This document shows, piece by piece, positions 1 to 8,098 of a stretch of 64,000 nucleotides of DNA. The position numbers were made by a program, and so were the translations under genes. The notes beneath the pieces are model-generated. The model saw only the letters and a list, made by a program, of their open reading frames with translations. It was not told the DNA's origin and ran no database searches. How positions within the stretch are numbered: position 1 is the stretch's first letter; every line of letters begins with the position of its first letter. The DNA is from Amycolatopsis suaedae (lineage in GTDB: Bacteria > Actinomycetota > Actinomycetes > Mycobacteriales > Pseudonocardiaceae), in NCBI RefSeq assembly GCF_004214935.1, contig NZ_SFCC01000004.1, positions 62,001 to 126,000 of the forward strand. The letters run 5' to 3'.

Positions 1-134
1 CGGTGCATGGTCATCAGGCTCACGCCGAAGGACTCGGTGAGGTCGTCGATGCGGACCTCGCCCAGCTCGATCACCTTGCGCAGCACGTCCTGGCGGCGCT
101 GTTCGACGGCGGCGTCGGACGGTCTAGGCGACAC
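1..134 (-). CDS. DeoR-family transcriptional regulator, N-terminal part (runs off the left edge)
   Basis: Only about the first 44 codons lie in the window. They read as a DeoR-type winged helix-turn-helix: QRRQDVLRKVIELG is followed by RIDDLTESFGVSLMTMHR, the usual pattern of this DNA-binding domain. The GTG start was chosen because it overlaps the stop of the upstream polyol dehydrogenase by 11 bases, which suggests translational coupling at the end of the same operon. DeoR regulators of sugar operons are usually repressors relieved by a phosphorylated sugar; that this one controls the ABC operon beside it is inferred from position only. The effector domain is outside the window. Confidence 0.8.
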   Translation of the reverse strand, partial: MSPRPSDAAVEQRRQDVLRKVIELGEVRIDDLTESFGVSLMTMH

Positions 135-1149
135 GGGAGACCTGCGGCAGCACGACGGGCTTGATCACCTTCGGATCGCGGGCGGCGACGGTGAGGGCGT
201 CGGTCACCTGGTCCAGACCGAACCGGTGGGTGACCAGGCGGTCCAGGTCGACGTCACCGCCCGCGGCCAGCGCGATGGCGGTCGGCCAGGTGTTGGCGTA
301 GCGGAACGTACCGGTGACCTCCAGCTCGTTGCCCTGCACGTGGGCCAGCGGCAGCGGGATCTCGTCGCCGCCCATGCCGATCAGGACCACCCGCCCGGCC
401 TTGCCGACGGCGCGGATGGCCGGTCCGATGGCGGCCGGCACGCCCGAGCACTCCAGCAGCACGTCGGGTTCGAAACCGGTGTCGGCGATGGCTTCGGCCG
501 ACACGTCGACGGTGCCGGTCGCGCCCAGTTCGGCGGCGACCGCGAGGCGTTCGGCGTTGACGTCGGTGACCACGACCTCGGTGGCGCCGAACGCGCGGGC
601 GGCCTGGGTGGCGACCAGCCCGATCGGCCCGGCGCCGGTGATCAGCACCCGGGCGCCGGGGCCGACCGTCGCCTTGCGGCAGGCCCACACCCCGACCGAC
701 AGCGGTTCCAGCAGACCCGCGGCCTCGTCGGACAGCTCGTCGGGGACGGCGTAGGCGAAGTCCTCGCGCAGCGTCACGTACTGGCAGAACGCGCCGTCGA
801 TCGGCGGAGTGCCGAAGAACCGCATCTGCGGACAGAGGTTGTACTGGCCGATGGTGCACTGCGTGCAGGTTGAGCACGGCACGCCGGGTTCGAGCGCGAC
901 ACGCTGGCCGATCTCGTGGCTGTCCGCGTCGGCTCCCCTGGCCACGACGACGCCCGCGGGCTCGTGCCCGAGCACGAGCGGCTCGCGGACGACGAAGTCG
1001 CCGATGCGGCCGTGTTCGTAGTAGTGCACGTCCGACCCGCAGGTGCCCACGGCGGTGACCTTGATCAGCACCTCGTCCGGCGCGGGCACGGGTACCGGCC
1101 GTTCCTCGGTGACGATGTCGTGCACGCCGTTCAGCACGGACACCTTCAT
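124..1149 (-). CDS. Zinc-dependent polyol (sorbitol/xylitol-type) dehydrogenase, MDR superfamily
   Basis: Medium-chain dehydrogenase of about 341 residues, likely oxidising a sugar alcohol to a ketose with NAD+. The catalytic zinc site is visible as CGSD and GHEP near the N terminus. All four structural zinc cysteines are present in CSTCTQCTIGQYNLC (spacing C-x2-C-x2-C-x7-C), and the Rossmann motif is GAGPIGL. The resemblance is to the sorbitol/L-iditol dehydrogenase branch; the exact substrate cannot be read from sequence. Start: ATG (MKVSVLNG) fits the family; an ATG six codons upstream, at 1167, overlaps the permease stop as ATGA and is a real alternative. It follows two sugar permeases and precedes a DeoR regulator, so it probably catalyses the first catabolic step for the imported polyol. 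Confidence 0.88.
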   Translation of the reverse strand: MKVSVLNGVHDIVTEERPVPVPAPDEVLIKVTAVGTCGSDVHYYEHGRIGDFVVREPLVLGHEPAGVVVARGADADSHEIGQRVALEPGVPCSTCTQCTIGQYNLCPQMRFFGTPPIDGAFCQYVTLREDFAYAVPDELSDEAAGLLEPLSVGVWACRKATVGPGARVLITGAGPIGLVATQAARAFGATEVVVTDVNAERLAVAAELGATGTVDVSAEAIADTGFEPDVLLECSGVPAAIGPAIRAVGKAGRVVLIGMGGDEIPLPLAHVQGNELEVTGTFRYANTWPTAIALAAGGDVDLDRLVTHRFGLDQVTDALTVAARDPKVIKPVVLPQVSRVA

Positions 1150-1163
1150 GGTCTGGGGGATCC

Positions 1164-2018
1164 TCATTCTCCGGTCACCGCTCCCAACGTCAGTCCAGTA
1201 ACGAGCCAGCGCCGCACGGCCAGTCCGGCGGCGATCATCGGCACCACCACTATGGTGCCGATGGCCGTGAGCTGGCCCCAGTCGATGCCGGTCTGGGTGA
1301 CCAGCTGGTCGGCCGCGATGGGCAGCGTCTGCGAGTCGGGGCCGCTGAACACCAGCGCGAACGCGTAGTCGTTCCAGGAGAACACCAGGCACAGCACGAA
1401 CGTGGTGACCAGACCGGATTTCGTCAGCGGAAGCACGACGTGCCGGAACGCCTGCCAGCGGCTGCACCCGGCGACCAGCGCCGACTCCTCGACCGACGGC
1501 GGGACCTCGGCGAAGAACGCGCTCATCAGCCAGATGGCGAACGGCAGGTTGAACGTCAGGTACGCCAGCACGAGGCCGGGGATGCTGTCGATCAGCCCGG
1601 CGCCGCGGAACAGCAGGAACAGGGGCAGCACCACGGCGGCGATCGGGGCCATCCGGGTGGAGATGATCCAGAACGCGACGTGTTTCTTACCGCGCATGCG
1701 GGTGGTGGCGAGGCCGTAGCCTGCCAGCGCGCCGAGCGCAACCGCCAGCACCGAGGAGATGCCACTTGCCAGGACGCTGTGCAGGATGTATGGCGCGAGG
1801 TTGTTGGCGCCGCTGAACAGGCCGGCGTAGTTGTCCAGCGTCGGTTCGAACAGCAACGTCGGGTCGGGCGAGGTGACGTCGGCTTCGTTCTTGAAGGACG
1901 ACAACGCCATCCAGGCCAGCGGAACAATCGTCCACAGTAGACCGAGGCCGACGATGAGGCGGTAGGCCAGGCGGGCGCGGGCGGGGCTGCGGTCGACGGG
2001 CATGCTGTGTTTCGTCAT
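1164..2018 (-). CDS. ABC sugar/polyol transporter permease, MalG type
   Basis: Inner-membrane permease of 284 residues with six predicted hydrophobic segments. The EAA loop that contacts the ATPase is visible around VEESALVAGCSRWQAFRHVVLP, matching the binding-protein-dependent permease signature (E-x2-x-A-x3-G-x9-I-x-L-P). It is the MalG-like partner of the MalF-like permease directly upstream. Start: ATG overlapping the upstream stop as ATGA, typical of coupled subunits. A longer open frame extends upstream but lies wholly inside the neighbouring permease in another frame. No ATPase gene is present in the visible operon; actinomycetes often share one MsiK-type ATPase among several such importers. 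Confidence 0.9.
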   Translation of the reverse strand: MTKHSMPVDRSPARARLAYRLIVGLGLLWTIVPLAWMALSSFKNEADVTSPDPTLLFEPTLDNYAGLFSGANNLAPYILHSVLASGISSVLAVALGALAGYGLATTRMRGKKHVAFWIISTRMAPIAAVVLPLFLLFRGAGLIDSIPGLVLAYLTFNLPFAIWLMSAFFAEVPPSVEESALVAGCSRWQAFRHVVLPLTKSGLVTTFVLCLVFSWNDYAFALVFSGPDSQTLPIAADQLVTQTGIDWGQLTAIGTIVVVPMIAAGLAVRRWLVTGLTLGAVTGE

Positions 2019-2884
2019 CGGGTCAGCCCCTTCTTGTCCAGCAGGCGGACGAACGTGCGCGCGATGACGATGGAGACGGCCAGCATCACCAGGCCGATGA
2101 CGGCGGCGTAGCCGAGGTCGAAGAACCGGAACGCCGTCTCGTACAACCGGATCGGGACGACCTTCGTGGCGTCGGCCGGTCCGCCGTTGGTGGTGACGGC
2201 GATGATGTCGAAGTAGCGGATGGCGTCCATCGAGCGGATCAGCAGCGCGACCAGCAGGACGTTCGAGATCGACGGCAGGATGATGTGCCGCAGGTTGCTC
2301 CAGCCCGTCGCGCCGTCGAGGGCGGCGGCCTCGCGGACGCTGGCCGGCACGGAGGTCAGCCCGGCCAGTGTGATCAGGGTGATGAGCGGGGTCCACTGCC
2401 AGATGTCCATCGCCGCCACGGCGAGGAACGCGCTGGTGCCGCCGCCGAGGATGTCGTCCTCGTACCCGACGAGCCTGCCCAGCCAGGCGTAGAGGCCGAA
2501 CGTCGAGTCGGTGAGGAACCGGCCGAGCAGGCCGACGATCACCGGCGCGACGAACATCGGCAGCAGGAACAGGCTGAGCAGGACGTTGCGGGCCTTGATC
2601 AGCTTCCACAGGCACAGCGCGAACACCAGGCCGAGCAGCATCTCCATGCCCACGGTCAGCACGAAGAAGACGATGGTGCGCAGCCACTGCACACCCATGT
2701 CGACGTCGGTGAAGAACCGTCCCCAGAACTCCAGCCCCGCCCACTCGAACGCGACGCCCCCGAGCAGCTTTAGCCGGGAAAAGCTCATCGCGATGACGGT
2801 GAATAGCGGGATGAACGACAGCGCGGCGAGCAGGAGCAGGCCGGGCGCCATCATTCGCCCGCTAAAGCCGATTCGCCTGATCAC
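2015..2884 (-). CDS. ABC sugar/polyol transporter permease, MalF type
   Basis: Membrane permease of 289 residues with the MalF-like arrangement: an N-terminal helix (LLLLAALSFIPLFTVIAMSF), several further helices and an EAA loop (VREAAALDGATGWSNLRHIILP). Start: the GTG chosen overlaps the upstream stop as GTGA and has AGGGGG eight bases ahead; an in-frame GTG three codons earlier (2893) is possible but has no usable spacing. The first codons run through a decayed copy of the window's palindrome (GGCTTTAGCGGGC at 2857-2869), giving IGFSGR. It would pair with the MalG-type permease and take solute from the binding protein encoded just upstream. Confidence 0.9.
   Translation of the reverse strand: MIRRIGFSGRMMAPGLLLLAALSFIPLFTVIAMSFSRLKLLGGVAFEWAGLEFWGRFFTDVDMGVQWLRTIVFFVLTVGMEMLLGLVFALCLWKLIKARNVLLSLFLLPMFVAPVIVGLLGRFLTDSTFGLYAWLGRLVGYEDDILGGGTSAFLAVAAMDIWQWTPLITLITLAGLTSVPASVREAAALDGATGWSNLRHIILPSISNVLLVALLIRSMDAIRYFDIIAVTTNGGPADATKVVPIRLYETAFRFFDLGYAAVIGLVMLAVSIVIARTFVRLLDKKGLTR
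2850..2869. repeat. Decayed copy of the dispersed palindrome, inside permease start
   Basis: Matches the consensus at 16 of 20 positions; one arm (GCTAAAGCC) is intact and the other is degraded. It lies in the open frame of the repeat and encodes FSG near the N terminus of the MalF-type permease. Confidence 0.5.
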
Positions 2885-4332
2885 GACGTCCACCCCCTGG
2901 CGACGATGCGGTCGATCCGGGTGGTCGCGGCCCGCATGGCCTCGGCGGGGGTCGAGTCACCGGCGAGCATCCTGGACAGCTCGGTGTAGATGGCCGTGTC
3001 GCACTCGTTCCACATGGGGATCTTGGGCCGCAGTCCGATGTTGGCCGGCTCCCACGCGGTGCGGACGGCCGGTGCGGTGAGGATGTTGGGCATCTCGCTC
3101 GGCCGCTGTTCGGCGCGTCTGACCTCGGGCAGGTCGTAGACGGACTGCCGGGTGGGTGTCCCGCCACCGGCACTGGACTTCAGGCCGTCCAGCTGCGTTT
3201 GCGGCGAGGTGGCCCAGAGGACGAACAGCCAGGCGGCCATGCGCTGGTTAGGCAGGGTGTTGCCGCTGATGCCGATGCCGCAGCCGCCGTAGTGATTCGC
3301 GGAGCGAACCGGCCCTTTCGGCAGCGGAGCGTAACCAAACGCGCCAGGTATGGCCTTCTCGTTGGCCGCGGCGTACTCGTGCCAGTTGACGCACATGGCA
3401 ACACGGCCGGAGCTCAGCGCCGGGGCGAGGCCGTTCCAGTCCCAGGTCTTCGACGACGGGTCGGCCACCGCGAGCAGCCGCTGGTAGAACTCGGCGGCGG
3501 CGATCGCGGCGTCGCTGCTCAGCTGGCACGGGCCGGGATCGACGGTGCCGATGCGGCCGACGGCCTCGCCGCCCGCGAAGTAGTCACCGCCGAAGGCCCA
3601 CAGGACGTTGGAGAAGTCGCACATCAGCGAGTCGTGCTGCTTGGCCTGCTGGCCGGTGCCGAACGCGACGTCGTCGGTGTTGTCGTTGAACCAGGCCGCG
3701 ATCCGGTAGTACTCCTCCCAGGTGCGCTGCGGGCCGGGCGTCGGGTCGAAGCCGAGGTCGGCGGCCATCCGGGCACCGTGCTTGGCGAACAGGTCGGCGC
3801 GGTACTGCCAGATCATCGTCGGGCAGTCGTAGGGCAGGGCGAAGATCTTGTCGGCGTCGGCGAACCGGCCCGCGGCGTCGAGCTGGGTCGGGATGAAGTC
3901 GGCGAAACCGCCCTGCAGCGGGGGAAGATCCGGCTGGCCGGCGAGTTCGCGCAGGTCGACGAGGCCCTTCGAGTAGGGCGCGAGCACCTGGTACGGGTCG
4001 GCGTAGATGACGTGGTACTGCGACTCGCCGCCGGCGAGGTCGAGCGCGACCTTCTGGACCATGGCCGACAGCTCCAGGGTCACGATGTTGACGTTGATGC
4101 CGGTCAGCTCGGTGAACGGGCGCAGGTTGGCGGCGATGGCCGCGGTCGGCGCGGTGTTCTCGGAGATCAGGTTCAGCGTGGTGCCTGCGAACTGGCGCCA
4201 GCGATCGTCGGTGGCGATCCGGGCCGCGTCCTGCCTGCCGCCGCAGGCGGCGAGCAGCCCGGCCGCGCCACCCAGTGCCCCCATGAGGGCGGTCCTGCGG
4301 CCGAAGCCCCGTCGCGGGCTGGGTGCCGTCAT
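2881..4332 (-). CDS. Extracellular sugar-binding lipoprotein of an ABC importer (Tat-exported)
   Basis: Solute-binding protein of about 483 residues, probably sugar or polyol specific. The N terminus has twin arginines (RRGFGRRTALMG), a hydrophobic stretch and a lipobox LAAC (Cys30), so a Tat-exported lipoprotein anchored outside the membrane. The mature part looks like a family 1 extracellular solute-binding protein (GTTLNLISENTAPTAAI, DPYQVLAPYSKGLVDL, LPYDCPTMIWQY). Start: ATG with GGAGGA five bases upstream; an in-frame start 13 codons earlier has no ribosome site and would bury the signal peptide. First gene of the importer operon; its stop overlaps the next gene as GTGA. A promoter is visible upstream. 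Confidence 0.88.
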   Translation of the reverse strand: MTAPSPRRGFGRRTALMGALGGAAGLLAACGGRQDAARIATDDRWRQFAGTTLNLISENTAPTAAIAANLRPFTELTGINVNIVTLELSAMVQKVALDLAGGESQYHVIYADPYQVLAPYSKGLVDLRELAGQPDLPPLQGGFADFIPTQLDAAGRFADADKIFALPYDCPTMIWQYRADLFAKHGARMAADLGFDPTPGPQRTWEEYYRIAAWFNDNTDDVAFGTGQQAKQHDSLMCDFSNVLWAFGGDYFAGGEAVGRIGTVDPGPCQLSSDAAIAAAEFYQRLLAVADPSSKTWDWNGLAPALSSGRVAMCVNWHEYAAANEKAIPGAFGYAPLPKGPVRSANHYGGCGIGISGNTLPNQRMAAWLFVLWATSPQTQLDGLKSSAGGGTPTRQSVYDLPEVRRAEQRPSEMPNILTAPAVRTAWEPANIGLRPKIPMWNECDTAIYTELSRMLAGDSTPAEAMRAATTRIDRIVARGWTS

Positions 4333-4370
4333 TGGCTCCTCCAAGTGACCCCAAGCTGTGACGCAGCCCA

Positions 4371-4399
4371 TTCTTACCAGACAACCCGCCCATTGTTAA
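4371..4399 (-). promoter_or_regulatory. Candidate promoter of the ABC importer operon
   Basis: On the minus strand TTAACA (4399-4394) is followed after 17 bases by TAAGAA (4376-4371), a reasonable sigma-70-type pair ending about 38 bases before the binding-protein ATG. The -35 lies in the small palindrome TGTTAACA and next to an AT-rich patch unusual for this GC-rich DNA, which could also be a repressor site for the DeoR protein. Pattern only. Confidence 0.4.
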
Positions 4400-4442
4400 C
4401 ACAAAACATGAGAACTCCAGCCAGTCCTCGGTGCCGGACGCC

Positions 4443-4462
4443 GTCTTTAGCCCGCTAAAGCC
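4443..4462. repeat. Dispersed palindrome copy
   Basis: GTCTTTAGCCCGCTAAAGCC. Lies between the end of nnr and the start of the ABC operon, exactly 100 bases from the next copy. Mixed arms (GTC on one side, GGC on the other). Confidence 0.95.
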
Positions 4463-4542
4463 GCCCCGGCGCCGCCCACCATCGCGAATGCGAATGGGCG
4501 GCACCGCAGTCCATCCTCGGCTCTCCCGCGGCGCCGGGAGGC

Positions 4543-4562
4543 GTCTTTAGCGGGCTAAAGAC
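4543..4562. repeat. Dispersed palindrome copy supplying the nnr stop codon
   Basis: GTCTTTAGCGGGCTAAAGAC, perfect stem 4542-4563 with a GG loop. Read on the minus strand its CTTTAG gives the last codon and TAG stop of the NAD(P)HX repair gene, so the gene ends inside the repeat. Confidence 0.95.
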
Positions 4563-5997
4563 GGCGCGCGGGGGTCAGAGCACGCAGGGCGTCCGGGATG
4601 GCGTGGAGGATTCCCGAGGCTGAGACGGGCGCGCCCGCGGCGGCGAGGTACGCGGCCTGCCCGTGTACCTTCGCCGCGGCCCCGGCAGCCAGCCACGGGT
4701 CGAGCCCGGACGCCAGCAACGCCCCGATCAGGCCGGACAGCACGTCACCCGACCCCGCCGTCGCCAGCCACGACCCGCGCGGCACGTTCACCAGCGTCCG
4801 GCCGTCGGGCGCGGCCACAACTGTGTTGTGCCCCTTGAGCAGCACGATCGCGTCGAACCGCCGCGCGGCCGCCCGCGCCGCCGCGACCCGGTCCGCGCCC
4901 GGGCGTGCTCCGGTCAGGCGCTCGAACTCGCCGTCGTGCGGGGTCAGGACCAGCGGCGTTCCCGGTTCCCGTGCGTCCAGCACCGACGGGTCCGAGGCGA
5001 TCAGCGTGATCGCGTCAGCATCGGCGCACACCGGCAGCCCGGAGCCCAGCACGTGCCGCAGCGTCTCCCGCCCCTCCGAGCCGGTGCCGATACCCGGGCC
5101 GACCACCCAGGCCTGCACGCGCCCGGCATCGGTCACCGACCCGGTCGCCACGACCTCCGGCCAGTTCGCCCGCACCACGTCCGCCGCGGGCCCGGCGTAG
5201 CGGACCATGCCGGACGTCGCGAGCACCGCCGAACCCGCCGCGAGCACCGCGGCCCCGGGGTAGACGGCCGAGCCGGCGGCCACCCCGGTCACGCCCTGGC
5301 TGTACTTGTCGTCGGCCACCCCCGGCACTGGCCAGACGGCCGCGACGTCGGCGGCGTCCAGAGTTGACAGGTCCGGCTCCCCCAGCTCAGGGCCCAGGCC
5401 GATGTCGACCAGCACCACGTCCCCGCACCGGGCGGGGTTGAGCACGTGGACCGGCTTGCGGGCACCGAACGTCACGGTCCTGGTCGCGGTCACCGCGGGG
5501 CCGTCGACGGCGCCGGTGTCCGGGTCGACCCCGCTCGGCAGGTCGACGGCCAGGACCGGCGAACGCACGACACCGACCAGTTCGGCGGCGGCGGGCCGCA
5601 GCGGTCCACGCGCCGACAGCCCGACGATGCCGTCCACCACCAGGTCAGCCCGGGAGATCCACTCCGCACCGTCGTCGACGACCCGGCCTCCGGCACGCCG
5701 GAACGCGGCGAGCCCGGCGGGATGCGCACGGTTCGGCGCCAGCAGCACGGCGGCAACCCCGACTCCGCGACGGCGCAGGAACGCGCCGGCCCACAGGGCG
5801 TCACCACCGTTGTTCCCGGCCCCCACGAGCAGCACGACCCGTCTGCCGGCGACACCGCCGGTGTGCTCGGCCAGCAGGTCAGCCGCCGCCACGGCGACGC
5901 CGAACGCCGCACGGTGCATCAGCGCCCCGTCCGGGGTCACCGCCAGCAGGCGTTCCTCGGCCGCACGAATCCGTTCGGTGGTCCAGATCCCCTGCAC
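4555..5997 (-). CDS. nnr: Bifunctional NAD(P)H-hydrate epimerase / ADP-dependent NAD(P)H-hydrate dehydratase
   Basis: Repairs NADHX and NADPHX: an epimerase domain interconverts the R and S hydrates and a dehydratase restores NAD(P)H. The 480-residue protein has the YjeF-N Rossmann-like domain at about residues 1-210 (VLLVGAGNNGGDALWAG) and the ribokinase-like YjeF-C domain after it, ending with the GSGDVLSG catalytic loop near residue 430. Length and two-domain fusion are as in other actinobacteria. The GTG start lies 10 bases after the glmS stop, so the two genes are probably cotranscribed. Oddity: the last codon and the stop are contributed by a copy of the dispersed palindrome, so the C terminus (RRL) may differ from relatives. 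Confidence 0.93.
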   Translation of the reverse strand: MQGIWTTERIRAAEERLLAVTPDGALMHRAAFGVAVAAADLLAEHTGGVAGRRVVLLVGAGNNGGDALWAGAFLRRRGVGVAAVLLAPNRAHPAGLAAFRRAGGRVVDDGAEWISRADLVVDGIVGLSARGPLRPAAAELVGVVRSPVLAVDLPSGVDPDTGAVDGPAVTATRTVTFGARKPVHVLNPARCGDVVLVDIGLGPELGEPDLSTLDAADVAAVWPVPGVADDKYSQGVTGVAAGSAVYPGAAVLAAGSAVLATSGMVRYAGPAADVVRANWPEVVATGSVTDAGRVQAWVVGPGIGTGSEGRETLRHVLGSGLPVCADADAITLIASDPSVLDAREPGTPLVLTPHDGEFERLTGARPGADRVAAARAAARRFDAIVLLKGHNTVVAAPDGRTLVNVPRGSWLATAGSGDVLSGLIGALLASGLDPWLAAGAAAKVHGQAAYLAAAGAPVSASGILHAIPDALRALTPARRL

Positions 5998-6007
5998 AGG
6001 GCCCTGT

Positions 6008-7870
6008 CTACTCCACCGTCACGGACTTGGCCAGGTTGCGCGGCTTGTCGACGTCGTACCCGCGCGTCTTGGCGATCTCGGCGGCCAGGACCTGCAGCGG
6101 GACGGTCGACACCAGCGGCTGCAGCAGCGTGGGCACCGCCGGGATCTCGACCAGTTCGTCCGCGAACGGGCGGACCGTCTCGTCGCCTTCCTCGGCGATG
6201 ACGATCGTGCGCGCACCCCGGGCCTGGATCTCGCTGATGTTGGAGACCAGCTTCGCGTGCAGCACCGCCCGTCCCTTCGGCGACGGCATGACCACCACGA
6301 CCGGCAGGCCGTCCTCGATCAACGCGATCGGCCCGTGCTTCAGCTCGCCGGCGGCGAAGCCCTCGGCGTGCATGTAGGCGAGTTCCTTCAGCTTGAGCGC
6401 GCCCTCCAGCGCCACCGGGAACCCGACATGCCTGCCCAGGAACAGCACAGCACGTGAATCGGCGATGCGCCTGCCCAGGTCACGCACCTGGTCGACCGTG
6501 GACAGCACCTTCTGGACGGCGGCAGGCGCGGCCTCCAGCTCGGCGAACTCGCGGGCGACCTCGTCCGGGTACTTGGTGCCGCGGGCCTGCGCCAGGGCCA
6601 GGCCGACCAGGTAGTTCGCGGCGATCTGGGCGAGGAACGCCTTCGTCGACGCGACACCGATCTCGGGACCGGCGTGGGTGTAGAGCACCGCATCGGACTC
6701 ACGGGGGATCTGCGCGCCGTTGGTGTTGCAGACGGCGAGGACGCGGGCCTTCTGCTCGCGGGCGTGCCGGACGGCCTCCAGGGTGTCGGCCGTCTCGCCG
6801 GACTGGGAGACCGCGACGACCAGCGTGTCCCGGTCGAGAACCGGGTCGCGGTAGCGGAACTCACTGGCCAGCTCGACCTCGACCGGCAGGCGCGTCCAGT
6901 GCTCGATCGCGTACTTGGCGACCAGGCCGGAGTGGTAGGCCGAGCCACAGGCGATCACGAACACCTTGTCGACGTCGCGCAGGTCCTGATCGGACAGGCG
7001 CTGCTCGTCGAGGACGATCCGGCCGTCGCTGAAGTGGCCACGCAGCGTGTTGGCCAGCGCGTCCGGCTGCTCCTCGATCTCCTTGAGCATGAAGTACTCG
7101 TGGCCACCCTTCTCGGCGGCTGAGAGGTCCCAGCTCACGGTGAACGGCTTGGCCTGTGCGGGTTCGCCGTGGAAGTCGGTGACCTCGTAACCGTCGCGGG
7201 TCGCCACGACCAGCTGGTCCTGACCCAGCTCGACGGCCTCACGGGTGTGCTCGATGAACGCGGCGACGTCGGACGAGACGAACGTCTCGCCCTCGCCGAC
7301 GCCGACGACCAGCGGCGAGGAACGGCGGGCGGCGACGATGGTGTCCGGCTCGTCGGCGTGGGTGACGACCAGGGTGAACGCGCCCTCGAGGCGCCGACAC
7401 ACGGCACGCACACTGGCAGGCAGGTCACCCGCGGTGTCGCCCTCGGCGTAGGCACGTGCGATCAGGTGCGCGGCGGTCTCGGTGTCGGTGTCGCTGGTGA
7501 GCTCGACGCCGTCGGCCTCCAGCTCGGCACGCAGTGCGGCGAAGTTCTCGATGATGCCGTTGTGCACGACCGCGAGCCGGCCGGTCAGGTCGCGGTGCGG
7601 GTGGGAGTTGCGGTCGACCGGCGGCCCGTGGGTGGCCCAGCGGGTGTGGCCCATGCCGGCGGTGCCGGTGAAGGAGTCCCGTCCGGTGGCCTCGAGCTGG
7701 GCCTCCAGGTTCGCCAGGCGGCCTGCCTTGCGCTCGACGGTCAGCGACCCGGCGCCGTCGAGCACCGCGACACCTGCCGAGTCATAGCCCCGGTACTCCA
7801 TTCGGCGTAGCCCGTCGAGCACCACGTCCAGTGCCTGCCGGTGGCCGATGTATCCCACGATTCCGCACAC
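6008..7870 (-). CDS. glmS: Glutamine--fructose-6-phosphate aminotransferase (isomerizing)
   Basis: Makes glucosamine-6-phosphate from fructose-6-phosphate and glutamine, the first step to UDP-GlcNAc for peptidoglycan. The 620-residue protein starts MCGIVGYIG; Cys2 becomes the N-terminal nucleophile, so the GTG directly before TGC is the start even though another GTG lies two codons upstream. The glutaminase domain (GHTRWATHG, residues 1-240) is followed by two SIS sugar-isomerase domains (ACGSAYHSG; SQSGETADT) and the conserved C-terminal KPRNLAKSVTVE. Its partner glmM lies 10.7 kb away in the window, as it does in mycobacteria, but here an ESX-substrate/lipid island separates them. Confidence 0.97.
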   Translation of the reverse strand: MCGIVGYIGHRQALDVVLDGLRRMEYRGYDSAGVAVLDGAGSLTVERKAGRLANLEAQLEATGRDSFTGTAGMGHTRWATHGPPVDRNSHPHRDLTGRLAVVHNGIIENFAALRAELEADGVELTSDTDTETAAHLIARAYAEGDTAGDLPASVRAVCRRLEGAFTLVVTHADEPDTIVAARRSSPLVVGVGEGETFVSSDVAAFIEHTREAVELGQDQLVVATRDGYEVTDFHGEPAQAKPFTVSWDLSAAEKGGHEYFMLKEIEEQPDALANTLRGHFSDGRIVLDEQRLSDQDLRDVDKVFVIACGSAYHSGLVAKYAIEHWTRLPVEVELASEFRYRDPVLDRDTLVVAVSQSGETADTLEAVRHAREQKARVLAVCNTNGAQIPRESDAVLYTHAGPEIGVASTKAFLAQIAANYLVGLALAQARGTKYPDEVAREFAELEAAPAAVQKVLSTVDQVRDLGRRIADSRAVLFLGRHVGFPVALEGALKLKELAYMHAEGFAAGELKHGPIALIEDGLPVVVVMPSPKGRAVLHAKLVSNISEIQARGARTIVIAEEGDETVRPFADELVEIPAVPTLLQPLVSTVPLQVLAAEIAKTRGYDVDKPRNLAKSVTVE

Positions 7871-7924
7871 GCCCACCAGCGTAACGAGGCCCGTACCCGT
7901 CCCCGCCTGCCCCCGCCGCCGACC

Positions 7925-7944
7925 GGCTTTAGCCCGCTAAAGCC
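7925..7944. repeat. Dispersed palindrome copy with long arms
   Basis: GGCTTTAGCCCGCTAAAGCC, with perfect pairing extended to 7919-7950 (32 bases, CC loop). Located between divergent glmS and the hydrolase gene, so no gene ends here and it cannot simply be a terminator. Confidence 0.95.
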
Positions 7945-8024
7945 GGTCGGGGCACTTCCGGAAGGTGATCTCGGTCGCCCCGGGGGCACACCGTCACTCG
8001 CCGGCGCCCGCACCCCCGCGAGGC

Positions 8025-8044
8025 GGCTTTAGCACGCTAAAGCC
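8025..8044. repeat. Dispersed palindrome copy with 40-base perfect stem
   Basis: GGCTTTAGCACGCTAAAGCC; perfect inverted repeat runs 8015-8054 with an AC loop. Exactly 100 bases after the previous copy, in the same divergent promoter region, ending 44 bases before the hydrolase ATG. Confidence 0.95.
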
Positions 8045-8098
8045 GCCTCGCGGGCGCCGTGGCAGGCCGGGCCGGGTCGGGGGCAGTACGCTCGCGCC

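Noticed and set aside
2768..2787. FSRLKLLGG in the MalF-type permease, resembling the palindrome-encoded FSPLKP peptide
   Set aside because: The DNA matches the consensus at only about 15 of 20 positions and the residues sit in the normal first helix-loop of this permease family, so shared ancestry with the repeat is not supported.
7871..8098. A glmS ribozyme or riboswitch upstream of glmS
   Set aside because: The divergent region shows only two palindrome copies; the ribozyme core typical of Firmicutes is not seen and is not expected in actinobacteria.
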